The notes beneath the pieces were generated by a model. The model had not been told where the DNA came from. It saw only the letters and a list, made by a program, of their open reading frames with translations, and did no database searches. The translations under genes were made by a program, and so were the position numbers. A DNA stretch of 64,000 bases from JALHST01 sp963798435 (GTDB lineage Bacteria > Bacteroidota > Bacteroidia > Flavobacteriales > Flavobacteriaceae): assembly GCA_963798435.1 (NCBI GenBank), contig CAWCTF010000001.1, positions 186,001 through 250,000 on the forward strand, given 5' to 3'. Position 1 is the first letter of the stretch; every line of letters begins with the position of its first letter. Positions 1 through 8,503 of this stretch are shown piece after piece.

Positions 1-38
1 TAGAAACATACCTTAAAAATAATACACATTCGTCATAC

Positions 39-69
39 TTTTGTAATGTAAGGGTTAATGTTAACTTTG
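39..69 (+). promoter_or_regulatory. Flavobacterial-type promoter for the lolD operon
   Basis: TTTTG at 39-43 and TAACTTTG at 62-69 are separated by 18 nt, matching the Bacteroidota sigma factor consensus (-33 TTG, -7 TAnnTTTG). Transcription would begin near 74-76. This excludes the ATG at 58 as the start of the following gene and supports the ATG at 91. Confidence 0.7.
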
Positions 70-90
70 CAAGCCACTAAGTACAACTAC

Positions 91-753
91 ATGATAATAG
101 CCACCAATATTCAGAAATTTTACGGCAAGCTACAAGTATTGAAAGGCGTCGACCTTCATATCAAAAAAGGGGAAATTGTCTCGATTGTAGGGCCCTCAGG
201 TGCTGGAAAGACCACCCTATTGCAAATTCTAGGAACATTGGATTCGCAATCGAACAAGGCAGACAGTCGATTGGTCATCAACGGTAAGGAACTCAATGGA
301 CTTTCAGAAAAAGAACTGGCAAGATTTAGAAACGAGCACATCGGTTTTATCTTTCAATTCCATCAATTATTGCCTGAATTTACGGCCCTTGAAAATGTTT
401 GTATTCCTGCTTACATTAAAAAAACTTCCCGGGAAGTCGCTGAAAAAAAAGCAAAAGAATTGCTCGATTTTTTAGGGCTTACCAAGAGATACGACCATCG
501 GCCCACTGAATTATCAGGCGGTGAACAGCAAAGGGTAGCAGTTGCCAGGGCATTGGTAAATGGGCCCTCGATAATTTATGCCGATGAGCCTAGTGGAAAT
601 TTGGATTCTGAAAGCGCGGATAATCTACATCGATTATTTTTTGAACTTCGGGATACCTATGGGCAAACGTTTGTCATCGTTACCCACAATGAGGAACTGG
701 CCGATATGGCCGACCGCAAATTGACCATGGTAGATGGCTTAATAACCCAATGA
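91..753 (+). CDS. lolD: LolD-like ABC transporter ATP-binding protein
   Basis: The 220-residue protein is a complete ABC ATPase of the LolD/MacB type. It shows Walker A GPSGAGKTT, signature LSGGEQQRVAVARAL, Walker B IIYADEPSGNLD and a switch His in IVTHNEE. This family powers release of lipoproteins from the inner membrane with LolC/E-type partners, but no permease gene is adjacent. The frame is open from an ATG at 58, but a consensus promoter lies at 39-69, so ATG 91 (MIIATNIQKFYGK) is the likely start. The next gene begins 1 nt after the stop, so the two are probably cotranscribed. The exact substrate is inferred from the family only. Confidence 0.88.
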   Translation: MIIATNIQKFYGKLQVLKGVDLHIKKGEIVSIVGPSGAGKTTLLQILGTLDSQSNKADSRLVINGKELNGLSEKELARFRNEHIGFIFQFHQLLPEFTALENVCIPAYIKKTSREVAEKKAKELLDFLGLTKRYDHRPTELSGGEQQRVAVARALVNGPSIIYADEPSGNLDSESADNLHRLFFELRDTYGQTFVIVTHNEELADMADRKLTMVDGLITQ

Positions 754-754
754 A

Positions 755-1312
755 ATGTTGAATTCAGTTTGGGCATTTTTAAAATATCCACGGTATATAC
801 AGGATGAAAACACGAATTTCGAGTATCGCTTTCGTGTTTTTAGGAACCTACTGGCGATTTCTATTCTGATTAGCCTAACCCTTGGGGTGGCCATCGGTGC
901 TTTCGAAATAATCTTTAAATTGAATTTTGGCACCAATGCTATTGATGTGCTCTTCGAAGATGTTTCGATGCTCGGTTTCTTTGCCTTGGCGGTTTTCATT
1001 GCGCCGATTTTAGAGGAGTTAATTTTTAGGGGACCCATGCGGTTTTTTAAAAATCATGGGGTCTTTGCGTACGTTTTTTACATTTTGACCCTAAGTTTTG
1101 GATTTTACCATCTCACCAATTTCAAAATTACCACAACTACCTTACTTTTTTCGCCGTTGTTGGTAGCACCGCAAATAAGCGTAGGCATTTTTCTAGGATA
1201 TATTCGCGTACGATTCGGGCTTATTTGGTCGATTTCATTGCATGCTGCTTATAATTTGGTACTCGTTGGGCCCGTATTGCTTCTCCGATTCCTTAACCCA
1301 ACTTTTGAATGA
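755..1312 (+). CDS. CPBP family intramembrane metalloprotease
   Basis: This 185-residue integral membrane protein carries the CPBP/Rce1-like (ABI) signature. The glutamate pair sits in EELIFRGPMRFF, followed by the second motif FGFYHLTNF and a third segment near ISLHAAYNL. Several hydrophobic helices surround the motifs. Family members cleave peptides inside the membrane or act in prenyl-protein processing; bacterial substrates are mostly unknown. It begins 1 nt after the LolD-like gene and its TGA overlaps the ATG of the next gene (ATGA), so it is the middle gene of a three-gene operon. Confidence 0.85.
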   Translation: MLNSVWAFLKYPRYIQDENTNFEYRFRVFRNLLAISILISLTLGVAIGAFEIIFKLNFGTNAIDVLFEDVSMLGFFALAVFIAPILEELIFRGPMRFFKNHGVFAYVFYILTLSFGFYHLTNFKITTTTLLFSPLLVAPQISVGIFLGYIRVRFGLIWSISLHAAYNLVLVGPVLLLRFLNPTFE

Positions 1313-2073
1313 CACACATCGAATTACGGGAATTTTTAAATGCCAAAGTCGTACAATATAATTGTCCGACCTTTTTGTCGAGCGACCCGATTCAAATACC
1401 ACATCAATTTTCAAAGAAGGAAGATATCGAAATCAGTGGATTTTTAACGGCAACAATTTCTTGGGGCAATCGGAAAAGTATTATCAATAATGCCACGGCT
1501 ATGATGCAACTTATGGATAATGATCCGTATGATTTCGTCTTGAACCATCAAAAAAAAGATCTTGAAGGGTTTTCGCGTTTTGTTCATAGAACATTCAATG
1601 GGGATGATCTCACCTATTTTGTGGTAAGCCTAAACAACATTTATAAAAAATATGGGGGATTGGAGGAAGTCTTTGGGAAGAATGCCATCAAGCAACCAGT
1701 TCAAGAAGCCATATCTGATTTTAAATCTATTTTTTTTGAACTTCCCCATCCCAAAAGGACCACCAAACATATAAGCGACCCTTTAAAAGGTTCTGCCGCC
1801 AAGCGTATCAATATGTTTTTACGGTGGATGGTCAGGGAGAATTCGACCGGTGTCGATTTCGGGATTTGGAAAAGGCTCTCCCCTGCTCAACTCTCTTGCC
1901 CATTAGATGTGCATACCGGGAATGTTGCTCGAAAATTACACCTTTTGAAACGGAAACAAAATGATGCCAAGGCGGTCTATGAATTGGATAATTTGTTACG
2001 GCAACTAGATCCACAAGACCCGGTAAAGTACGATTTTGCCTTGTTCGGGCTGGGAGCTTTTGAAAAGTTTTAA
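1309..2073 (+). CDS. TIGR02757 family protein (DUF2400)
   Basis: This 254-residue soluble protein resembles the TIGR02757/DUF2400 family, common in Bacteroidota and with no established function. Recognisable segments are SGFLTATISWGNRKSIINNA near the N-terminus, FFELPHPKRTTKHISDP in the middle, and SPAQLSCPLDVHTGNVARKL followed by DPQDPVKYDFALFGLG at the C-terminus. The latter resembles helix-hairpin-helix DNA-glycosylase-like folds, which is only an impression. The start codon overlaps the stop of the CPBP gene by four bases, implying translational coupling. Confidence 0.85.
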   Translation: MTHIELREFLNAKVVQYNCPTFLSSDPIQIPHQFSKKEDIEISGFLTATISWGNRKSIINNATAMMQLMDNDPYDFVLNHQKKDLEGFSRFVHRTFNGDDLTYFVVSLNNIYKKYGGLEEVFGKNAIKQPVQEAISDFKSIFFELPHPKRTTKHISDPLKGSAAKRINMFLRWMVRENSTGVDFGIWKRLSPAQLSCPLDVHTGNVARKLHLLKRKQNDAKAVYELDNLLRQLDPQDPVKYDFALFGLGAFEKF

Positions 2074-2342
2074 AATTCGTTGTTTATTGGAATCCTGATT
2101 CGCCCCAAATTATCATCAAAGTTAGAATGGTCACCATTTTACAGCTCCTATTTCTCCCAAGTAAAAGGCCAAGAGACTGCAACTTTCGCGCATGCCGTGG
2201 TAGTTTGCAGTACGAATGTTAAACGCTCTTACCCATTACCCTCTTTGCCTATTTCGGTGATGGTATTGGGTCTTAACAAGTAACAAGGACTCGTGATGTA
2301 CCTGTTCACAACATTACCATAAACATCGCCTGTTAAAATTGA
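2074..2342. other. Intergenic region without a convincing gene
   Basis: A 67-codon open frame at 2080-2283 has no recognisable domain or promoter and an unusual Ser/Val-rich composition, so it is not called. The stretch separates the convergent TIGR02757 and fasciclin genes and ends in the fasciclin terminator. Confidence 0.5.
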
Positions 2343-2371
2343 AAAACCACTGCCTTTGGGGCAATGGTTTT
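2343..2371 (-). terminator. Rho-independent terminator of the fasciclin gene
   Basis: AAAACCACTGCC (2343-2354) and GGCAATGGTTTT (2360-2371) form a 12-bp stem with one G-U pair and a 5-nt loop. On the minus strand it is followed by a T-rich tract. It lies 22 nt past the fasciclin stop. Confidence 0.75.
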
Positions 2372-2393
2372 GCAAAGTAATATTACAAGCCTT

Positions 2394-2978
2394 TTACGGC
2401 ATAACTACTGTATCGATGGCATGTATAATACCGTTTGAAGCCGGTACATCGGCCATAATGACCGTAGCCGTTCCACCTTTAGAATCGGTAAGGGTAACTT
2501 TACCGTTTACCAAACTTAGGCTTATTTTTCCACCATTTACAGTGGTAACCTCAAAAACCCCATTATTGGCTTTAATCGCATCTACCACTGCAGCGGCATT
2601 AAAAGAACCTGCCACGACATGATAGGTCAATATACCACTTAACGTGGCCTTATTCGAAGGTTCCAATAAAGTTGCTATTGTGCCATCAGGTAATTTGGCA
2701 AACGCATCATTGGTAGGAGCAAAAACAGTAAACGGTCCTTTCCCGTTCAAAGTTTCGACAAGATCCGCAGCCTTAACGGCAGCCACCAAGGTTGAAAAAT
2801 TCTCGTTTCCCGCCGCGACGCCAACAATGGTAGGAGTCTCCTCAACGTTAATGGCATTTGACGTTTCTGAATTCATGGCAGTTTCATTCGAGTTCGCCAT
2901 TTCTTTTTTTCTTTCCCCACAGCCCATAATCAAAAGACCGGCGAAAGACATCGTTGCAATCGTTTTAAACATTTTCAT
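2394..2978 (-). CDS. Fasciclin (FAS1) domain lipoprotein
   Basis: The 194-residue protein begins with a lipoprotein signal (hydrophobic stretch then LLIMGC, lipobox Cys near residue 20) and an acidic/Asn-rich linker. One FAS1 domain covers about residues 55-194: NFSTLVAAVKAADLVETLNG, GPFTVFAPTNDAFAKLP, LTYHVVAG and the C-terminal NGIIHAIDTVVMP. FAS1 domains mediate adhesion or surface interactions; the protein should be anchored in an outer or inner membrane. It is monocistronic, with its own terminator at 2343-2371. A near-consensus -7 box (TACTTTTA, plus-strand 3000-3007) lies 21 nt upstream of the ATG. Confidence 0.9.
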   Translation of the reverse strand: MKMFKTIATMSFAGLLIMGCGERKKEMANSNETAMNSETSNAINVEETPTIVGVAAGNENFSTLVAAVKAADLVETLNGKGPFTVFAPTNDAFAKLPDGTIATLLEPSNKATLSGILTYHVVAGSFNAAAVVDAIKANNGVFEVTTVNGGKISLSLVNGKVTLTDSKGGTATVIMADVPASNGIIHAIDTVVMP

Positions 2979-3052
2979 AACTTTTTTTTTTAATTCAGGT
3001 AAAAGTAAACGAACAAGAACGCAATTATCTTAATTATTGTTTAAAGTTTTAT

Positions 3053-3073
3053 ATTATTTGTTAAACAAATAAT
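3053..3073. repeat. Perfect 9-bp inverted repeat upstream of the fasciclin gene
   Basis: ATTATTTGT (3053-3061) and ACAAATAAT (3065-3073) are exact inverted copies separated by TAA, followed on the plus strand by a run of seven T. It lies about 75 nt upstream of the fasciclin ATG in a divergent intergenic region. It could be an operator or a weak hairpin. Confidence 0.5.
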
Positions 3074-3209
3074 TTTTTTATTTTACCTATCCTATTTGCA
3101 TGCTGCCCTGGTCGGCTTCATAATGTACTATTCTATTAAAAAACTGCTGAGATGATATGATGATCCCCTCAAATTCCCTATTTTTAAAAAATGACTAAAA
3201 CGATATTCT

Positions 3210-4754
3210 ATGAGACAAATTCTACTACTTATTGCGATTTCATTCCTGCAGTTTTCACCCTCAAATGTGTATTCTCAAAAAAAGAAGGAAGATAGGGCGC
3301 CTAGCCCGATGAAAACTTCCCATAATAATGAACGGCACCTCCCGATCGATACGATTGTGACCACACAGCACAGTGTCACGGTCAACGGAACTGCCTTTCA
3401 GTATACTGCACAAACTGGGACACAACCTGTCTGGGATGAGGCTGGAAAACCCATTGCTTCGTTACATTATACCTATTATACACGTAATGATGTTAAGGAT
3501 CGGGCAGCGCGTCCATTATTGATATCCTTTAACGGGGGTCCCGGTTCGGGATCTGTTTGGATGCATTTGGCCTATACGGGTCCACGAATCCTCAATATTG
3601 ATGACGAGGGGTACCCTGTACAGCCTTATGGGGTCAAGGAAAATCCTTTTTCGGTCTTGGATGTCACTGATATCGTGTATGTAAATCCAGCCAATACGGG
3701 CTACAGTCGTACTATTCCCGAATCAGGGGATGAAGTAGATCGCAAAAGGTTCTTCGGTATAAATGCCGATATAAAATACCTTGCGGAATGGTTGAACACC
3801 TTTGTCACTCGTAACAATCGCTGGCGTTCACCCAAATATATCATTGGTGAAAGTTATGGCGGGCCACGCGTCATGGGCTTATCATTGGCATTGCAAAACC
3901 AGCAGTGGATGTATTTGAACGGAGTTATCTTGGTTTCCCCAGCCGATTATAAAATCATTCGAAACGAAGGGCCTGTTGCCGAGGCGATCAATCTTCCTTA
4001 TTATACTGCGGCGGCATGGCATCATAAGGCGCTCCCTGCAGAACTTCAACAAAAGGATTTACTGGAAATATTGCCGGGGTCTGAAGATTACACGATCAAT
4101 ACCTTGATACCTGCACTAGCGAAAGGCGGATTTATAAGTGATGCCGAACGCAATTCGGTGGCAGAAAAAATGGCCTTATATACCGGTCTTTCTAAAAAGG
4201 AAATTTTAGACCAGAACCTTAACGTACCGACTGATTATTTCTGGAAGCATTTATTGAATGATCGCGGATATACAATCGGTAGATTGGATAGTCGTTATTT
4301 GGGCATCGATCGTCAAGCGGCTGGAATGGAACCTGATTACAGCGCAGAGCTCACCTCTTGGCTTCACAGTTTTACCCCGGCAATCAATTATTATCTACAG
4401 GAAGAACTCAAGTTTAAGACTGATATTAAATATAATATGTTTGGACCGGTTCACCCATGGGACAATTCGGATGAAGAGACGCGGGAGAATCTACGCCAGG
4501 CCATGGCCCAAAATCCGTATCTAAATGTACTGATACAATCGGGCTATTATGATGGTGCAACTACGTATTTTAATTCAAAATATTTAATGTGGCAGGTCGA
4601 TCCAAGTGGTCGTATGCGTGATCGATTTGAATTCAAGGGCTATCGTTCCGGTCACATGATGTATTTACGTCATGAAGATCTTAAACAAGCCAATAACGAT
4701 ATACGTGCATTTATTGATCGCACCCAGGCTAACGGGAAAAGTGCCAAGTATTGA
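3210..4754 (+). CDS. S10 family serine carboxypeptidase, exported
   Basis: The 514-residue protein starts with a cleavable signal peptide (about residues 1-22, ending NVYSQ). It has the S10 carboxypeptidase layout: oxyanion region FNGGPGSGSVWMHL (about 107-120), catalytic Ser215 in IIGESYGGPR, an Asp in SGYYDGATTYF and a His in RSGHMMYLRHEDL near the C-terminus. These enzymes remove C-terminal residues from peptides, here presumably in the periplasm. It stands alone with over 90 nt on each side. With the M28 peptidase and DUF885 protein elsewhere in the window it suggests peptide scavenging. Confidence 0.9.
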   Translation: MRQILLLIAISFLQFSPSNVYSQKKKEDRAPSPMKTSHNNERHLPIDTIVTTQHSVTVNGTAFQYTAQTGTQPVWDEAGKPIASLHYTYYTRNDVKDRAARPLLISFNGGPGSGSVWMHLAYTGPRILNIDDEGYPVQPYGVKENPFSVLDVTDIVYVNPANTGYSRTIPESGDEVDRKRFFGINADIKYLAEWLNTFVTRNNRWRSPKYIIGESYGGPRVMGLSLALQNQQWMYLNGVILVSPADYKIIRNEGPVAEAINLPYYTAAAWHHKALPAELQQKDLLEILPGSEDYTINTLIPALAKGGFISDAERNSVAEKMALYTGLSKKEILDQNLNVPTDYFWKHLLNDRGYTIGRLDSRYLGIDRQAAGMEPDYSAELTSWLHSFTPAINYYLQEELKFKTDIKYNMFGPVHPWDNSDEETRENLRQAMAQNPYLNVLIQSGYYDGATTYFNSKYLMWQVDPSGRMRDRFEFKGYRSGHMMYLRHEDLKQANNDIRAFIDRTQANGKSAKY

Positions 4755-4850
4755 TGCAACATCGTCCGCGGTCTTGTCAAATTAGTGACCCCTCGATCCA
4801 AGGTGACTATCGAGTAACTATTTGGTTATCGTACCTCTAAGCCGTTCAGA

Positions 4851-5771
4851 ATGAAGGTCAAAGTTGGTGTAATACAGGAGTCCCCTGAATTTTTTAACAA
4901 GGAAAAAACGCTCCAAAAGATAGAGGAATTAACGGCAACCTATGCAAAACAAGGTTGCCAATTGTTAGTATTTCCGGAGTCATTTGTTCCTGGATATCCC
5001 AGGGGGTTTGATTTTGGGGCTAAAATTGGCAGTCGCAATGAGGAAGGTCGAAAATTGTTTGCCGAATTTGCAGCCAACAGCATCGTTATACCAAGTATCG
5101 ATATTGTGCGCTTGGAACGCTTGGCCCAAAAGGAAAAGGTCTTTTTGGTCATTGGGGTAACCGAAAAAAAGGCACCAAGGGGTAGCTTGTACTGTTCAAT
5201 GTTATACATTTCCCCTACCAAAGGTTTATTGGGCATACATCGAAAGATAAAACCAACTGGCACTGAAAGGCTCGTGTGGGCCGAAGCCGACGGCGAATCG
5301 CTTGTTACTTTCAACACAAAGATCGGCATATTGGGCGGTCTTATCTGCTGGGAAAATTATATGCCGCTGGCCCGTATGGCCATGTTTCAAAAAGGAGTCG
5401 AAATTTATGTGGCCCCAACGGCCGACGCACGGGATCAGTGGACTGCCACTATGCAGCATATTGCCCTCGAAGGCCGCTGTTTTGTTTTGGGTTGCAACCA
5501 ATATTATATAAAGGCGATGTATCCTAAAGAATATCAAGGTTTTGTTCGTGATGAACCTGAAAATATATGTCGTGGCGGTAGCATTATAATTTCGCCCATG
5601 GGGAAGATACTGGCAGGTCCGCTTTTCGATAGAGCTGGTGTACTTGTCGCAGAATTAGATCTAGAGGACATTCAAAAAAGCAAACTTGATTTTGATGTAA
5701 TCGGTCATTATGCGCGGAACGATATTTTTGAATTAAAGGTGAATGGGCAACCGGAAACCCAATCGGAATAA
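4851..5771 (+). CDS. Nitrilase-type carbon-nitrogen hydrolase
   Basis: This 306-residue cytosolic enzyme has the nitrilase catalytic triad: Glu43 in FPESFVPGYPRG, Lys134 in HRKIKPTGTERLVW and Cys166 in GGLICWENYMPL. The CWENYMPL context is typical of true nitrilases (R-CN to acid plus ammonia) rather than amidases or ureidopropionases. The length equals bacterial nitrilases, so it appears intact. It has no signal peptide, and there is no neighbour with which it obviously forms a pathway. The substrate cannot be deduced. Confidence 0.88.
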   Translation: MKVKVGVIQESPEFFNKEKTLQKIEELTATYAKQGCQLLVFPESFVPGYPRGFDFGAKIGSRNEEGRKLFAEFAANSIVIPSIDIVRLERLAQKEKVFLVIGVTEKKAPRGSLYCSMLYISPTKGLLGIHRKIKPTGTERLVWAEADGESLVTFNTKIGILGGLICWENYMPLARMAMFQKGVEIYVAPTADARDQWTATMQHIALEGRCFVLGCNQYYIKAMYPKEYQGFVRDEPENICRGGSIIISPMGKILAGPLFDRAGVLVAELDLEDIQKSKLDFDVIGHYARNDIFELKVNGQPETQSE

Positions 5772-5878
5772 AAACACCTTGCAAGGTCTGACCCTTTGGT
5801 ACAAATACAAAATCAATCGGCCAAAGTGGTCATTGAACAGATAAGTAACTATATTTATGGCGTTTCTAACGACAAGCT

Positions 5879-7168
5879 ATGCATACTAATTTCAAGGTTC
5901 TATCAGGGATTGTTTTATTTATATGCCTACCTACCAGTTTGTTTGCGCAAAATTTTCTTTATGGAGACCCACTTCCCGATGCTCCGGAGCTTGCAGCACG
6001 TGGCGATTACCCTGTTGGAGTGCGCACCTTGGGCTTGGTCAATAAGAATCAAATTGATATTTTACATTCAAAAGAAGGGGTTGATCCTCTTTATGACCGC
6101 CCGTTAACGGTTGAAATTTGGTATCCGGCGGTTTTGCAATCAAAGTCCCAAGCTTCGGTAACCTATGACGAGTATATGGGTACTGCTGGAGACAGTCTGC
6201 GTCCGCTGATCCCATTTACTTTTAAAGGCAGGGCGCTTCGCGACGCCGTGCCGGTTACCTCCGAAGGTAGTTTTCCCTTGATCGTAGTCTCACATGGCTA
6301 TGTAGGATCGCGATACCTGATGACCTACCTAACTGAGAATTTAGCATCAAAAGGGTATGTTGTCGTTGCCATCGACCATACAGATTCTACCTTTAAGGAC
6401 GCCAATGCTTTTTACAGTACTTTATTGAATCGATCAAAGGATATTCGTTTCGTCATAAATGAGATGGCTGCATTAAGTAAGAAAGGAAGCAAGCAATTTC
6501 TTTCAGGGCTGGTCGATGCAGATAACACTGCCATTGTCGGTTATTCAATGGGAGGATATGGTGTATTAAACACTGCCGGTGCAGGCTACAGTGATGGCGT
6601 GACCCAATTTTTTGCTGGGATGACCGGCGGTAGTTCTGCCATTGGCGCGCTTGCCGCTAGTAATCCTGAATACCAAAAGCTTGTCGACCCAAGGATCAAA
6701 GCCGTGGTCGCTTTTGCCCCCTGGGGGATGGAACGAGGTGTTTGGGATGCTGAGGGATTAAAAGGTTTAAAAACGCCTACTTTATTTGTTGCTGGAAGTC
6801 AAGATGATATTTCGGGATATGAGAAGGGTATTAAGGCAATCTATTTAGGTGCCGTGAATGCCGATCGCTATTTATTGACCTATAAAAATGCACGACATAA
6901 TATTGCCCCTAACCCACCGCCAGCTGAATCACTGGCCCCGGGTCTGAATATAAACGAATATTATCGCTACGCCGATGCTACCTGGGATCAACGCAAGATC
7001 AACAATATCAACCAGCATTTTGTGACCGCTTTCCTTGGTAGCTATCTAAAGCAAAAGGATTTTTATAAATACCTCGAAATTCAAGAAGATTCGAATGAAA
7101 AAGATTGGACAGGTTTTAAACCAAGATCCTCAACGGGTATGGAACTCCTTCATGCAGTGCCCGAATAA
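5879..7168 (+). CDS. Alpha/beta hydrolase, PAF-acetylhydrolase/dienelactone hydrolase-like, exported
   Basis: The 429-residue protein has a signal peptide (about 1-24, ending SLFAQ). Its alpha/beta-hydrolase domain contains PLIVVSHGYVGSRY (oxyanion region, about 133-146), YVVVAIDHTDST and the nucleophile Ser223 in IVGYSMGGYG. An Asp in LFVAGSQDD and a His in ARHNIAPNPPP are candidates for the rest of the triad. The arrangement matches plasma PAF-acetylhydrolase-like esterases. Likely role is periplasmic ester or lipid hydrolysis; the substrate is unknown. It is flanked by other hydrolase genes but with gaps over 100 nt. Confidence 0.8.
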   Translation: MHTNFKVLSGIVLFICLPTSLFAQNFLYGDPLPDAPELAARGDYPVGVRTLGLVNKNQIDILHSKEGVDPLYDRPLTVEIWYPAVLQSKSQASVTYDEYMGTAGDSLRPLIPFTFKGRALRDAVPVTSEGSFPLIVVSHGYVGSRYLMTYLTENLASKGYVVVAIDHTDSTFKDANAFYSTLLNRSKDIRFVINEMAALSKKGSKQFLSGLVDADNTAIVGYSMGGYGVLNTAGAGYSDGVTQFFAGMTGGSSAIGALAASNPEYQKLVDPRIKAVVAFAPWGMERGVWDAEGLKGLKTPTLFVAGSQDDISGYEKGIKAIYLGAVNADRYLLTYKNARHNIAPNPPPAESLAPGLNINEYYRYADATWDQRKINNINQHFVTAFLGSYLKQKDFYKYLEIQEDSNEKDWTGFKPRSSTGMELLHAVPE

Positions 7169-7305
7169 GTATGTAATAGCTATTATGGGCAGACCCTGAT
7201 TAAATTCTAGACTTATTTTGCGTATTCGTCCTATGACCCTTGGTGGACGATTCATTTACACTGGTAATGATTTTGAATTGGGATGGCCCTTAACAAACGA
7301 TAAAA

Positions 7306-7773
7306 GTGGAACCAAAAAAATTTATAAGAAGCTTGCGCATTCTACATTGGTGCTTCCTCGCCGCCTTGTTGGTCATAACAATATATGTTTATAAGGATAG
7401 CACAGGTTTTAGGGTTGGGACGCCGGGTGTTAAGGATGATTATCTTTTTCTTGTGCCCCTAACGGCGCTTTTCGGGTATTTTGGAAGTCAATTACGCTAT
7501 CGCAATGAAATGCGGCACATTTCATCGGGGGAATCACTCCAACAAAAATTAAGAAAATATCAAAAAGCTACCCTACTTAAATATATCCTATTAGAAGTAC
7601 CTAGCTTTTTGGCACTTTATGCATTTTATAAAACCGACACGGCCTTATACTTTGTAATCGCCATTTGTTTAATTGCTTATTTATTCGTGCAGGGACCAAA
7701 AAAAAGCCGCTTAATCAATGAGGTGCCATTTAGCTTGGAGGAAAAAAAACTATTTGATACATTACAGTCGTAA
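7306..7773 (+). CDS. Small four-helix membrane protein, function unknown
   Basis: This 155-residue protein starts at a GTG (MEPKKFIRSLR). It has four predicted membrane helices: about 13-30 (ILHWCFLAALLVITIYVY), 44-62 (YLFLVPLTALFGYFG), 95-112 (ILLEVPSFLALYAF) and 114-130 (ALYFVIAICLIAYLFV). A basic cytosolic loop with RYRNEMRH and KLRKYQKA lies between helices 2 and 3. No family is recognised beyond a general flavobacterial membrane-protein look. It ends 15 nt before the SGNH hydrolase gene and is probably cotranscribed with it. Confidence 0.75.
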   Translation: MEPKKFIRSLRILHWCFLAALLVITIYVYKDSTGFRVGTPGVKDDYLFLVPLTALFGYFGSQLRYRNEMRHISSGESLQQKLRKYQKATLLKYILLEVPSFLALYAFYKTDTALYFVIAICLIAYLFVQGPKKSRLINEVPFSLEEKKLFDTLQS

Positions 7774-7788
7774 TCAAGAGCACTTATT

Positions 7789-8484
7789 ATGAAAAAAATA
7801 AAATTCATGCTATTATCCCTCCTAACCTTCTTAGGAATTTCGCAAAAAATACAGTCCCAGGATTGGGCCAATCTTGCAATGTTCAAGGAAGCCAATGCAA
7901 CGCTTTCCGCACCAGAAGCAGGTGAGAATCGGGTCGTTTTTATGGGCAATTCGATCACGATTGGTTGGTTGAATACGCGTCCTGAATTTTTTCAGGAGCA
8001 CCCTTATATTGACCGGGGAATCAGTGGGCAGACCACTCCACAAATGCTTTTGCGTTTTCGCCAAGATGTGATCGATCTCAAACCCAAAGTTGTTGTTATA
8101 CTCGCCGGAACTAATGATATTGCGGGAAATACAGGCCCAATAACCCTCGAACAAATACTTGATAATCTTAAATCTATGACCGAATTAGCACGTCAGAACC
8201 AGATAAAAGTGGTACTGTCATCAGTTTTACCGGCCTATGATTATCCATGGCGACCTGGACTACATCCTGATGAAAAAATTCCTGCGTTGAACGTATTGAT
8301 CAAGGAGTATGCCGAAAATAATGGTATTGTATATCTCGATTATTTTACCGCTATGGCCGATGAACGAAACGGACTCCCAAAACGGTATGCCGAAGACGGC
8401 GTACACCCGACTTCCGAAGGATATTCAGTTATGGAACCTATGGTAGTAGCTGCCATTGCAAAGGCTTTGACCCAAAAAAAGTAA
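7789..8484 (+). CDS. SGNH/GDSL-type esterase, exported
   Basis: The 231-residue protein has a signal peptide (about 1-24, ending KIQSQ) and all four SGNH blocks. These are Ser55 in FMGNSITIGW, Gly in RGISGQTT, Asn in LAGTNDIAG, and Asp/His in DGVHPTSEGY near residue 205. Such proteins deacylate carbohydrates or lipids; in Bacteroidota they often remove acetyl groups from polysaccharides in the periplasm. It follows the small membrane protein by 15 nt. No CAZyme is adjacent, so the substrate is open. Confidence 0.9.
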   Translation: MKKIKFMLLSLLTFLGISQKIQSQDWANLAMFKEANATLSAPEAGENRVVFMGNSITIGWLNTRPEFFQEHPYIDRGISGQTTPQMLLRFRQDVIDLKPKVVVILAGTNDIAGNTGPITLEQILDNLKSMTELARQNQIKVVLSSVLPAYDYPWRPGLHPDEKIPALNVLIKEYAENNGIVYLDYFTAMADERNGLPKRYAEDGVHPTSEGYSVMEPMVVAAIAKALTQKK

Positions 8485-8503
8485 TTGTTTTCCAGTAGAA
8501 AAA

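Noticed and set aside
2080..2283. 67-codon ORF between TIGR02757 and fasciclin genes
   Set aside because: No domain, no promoter, and composition like random AT-rich sequence.
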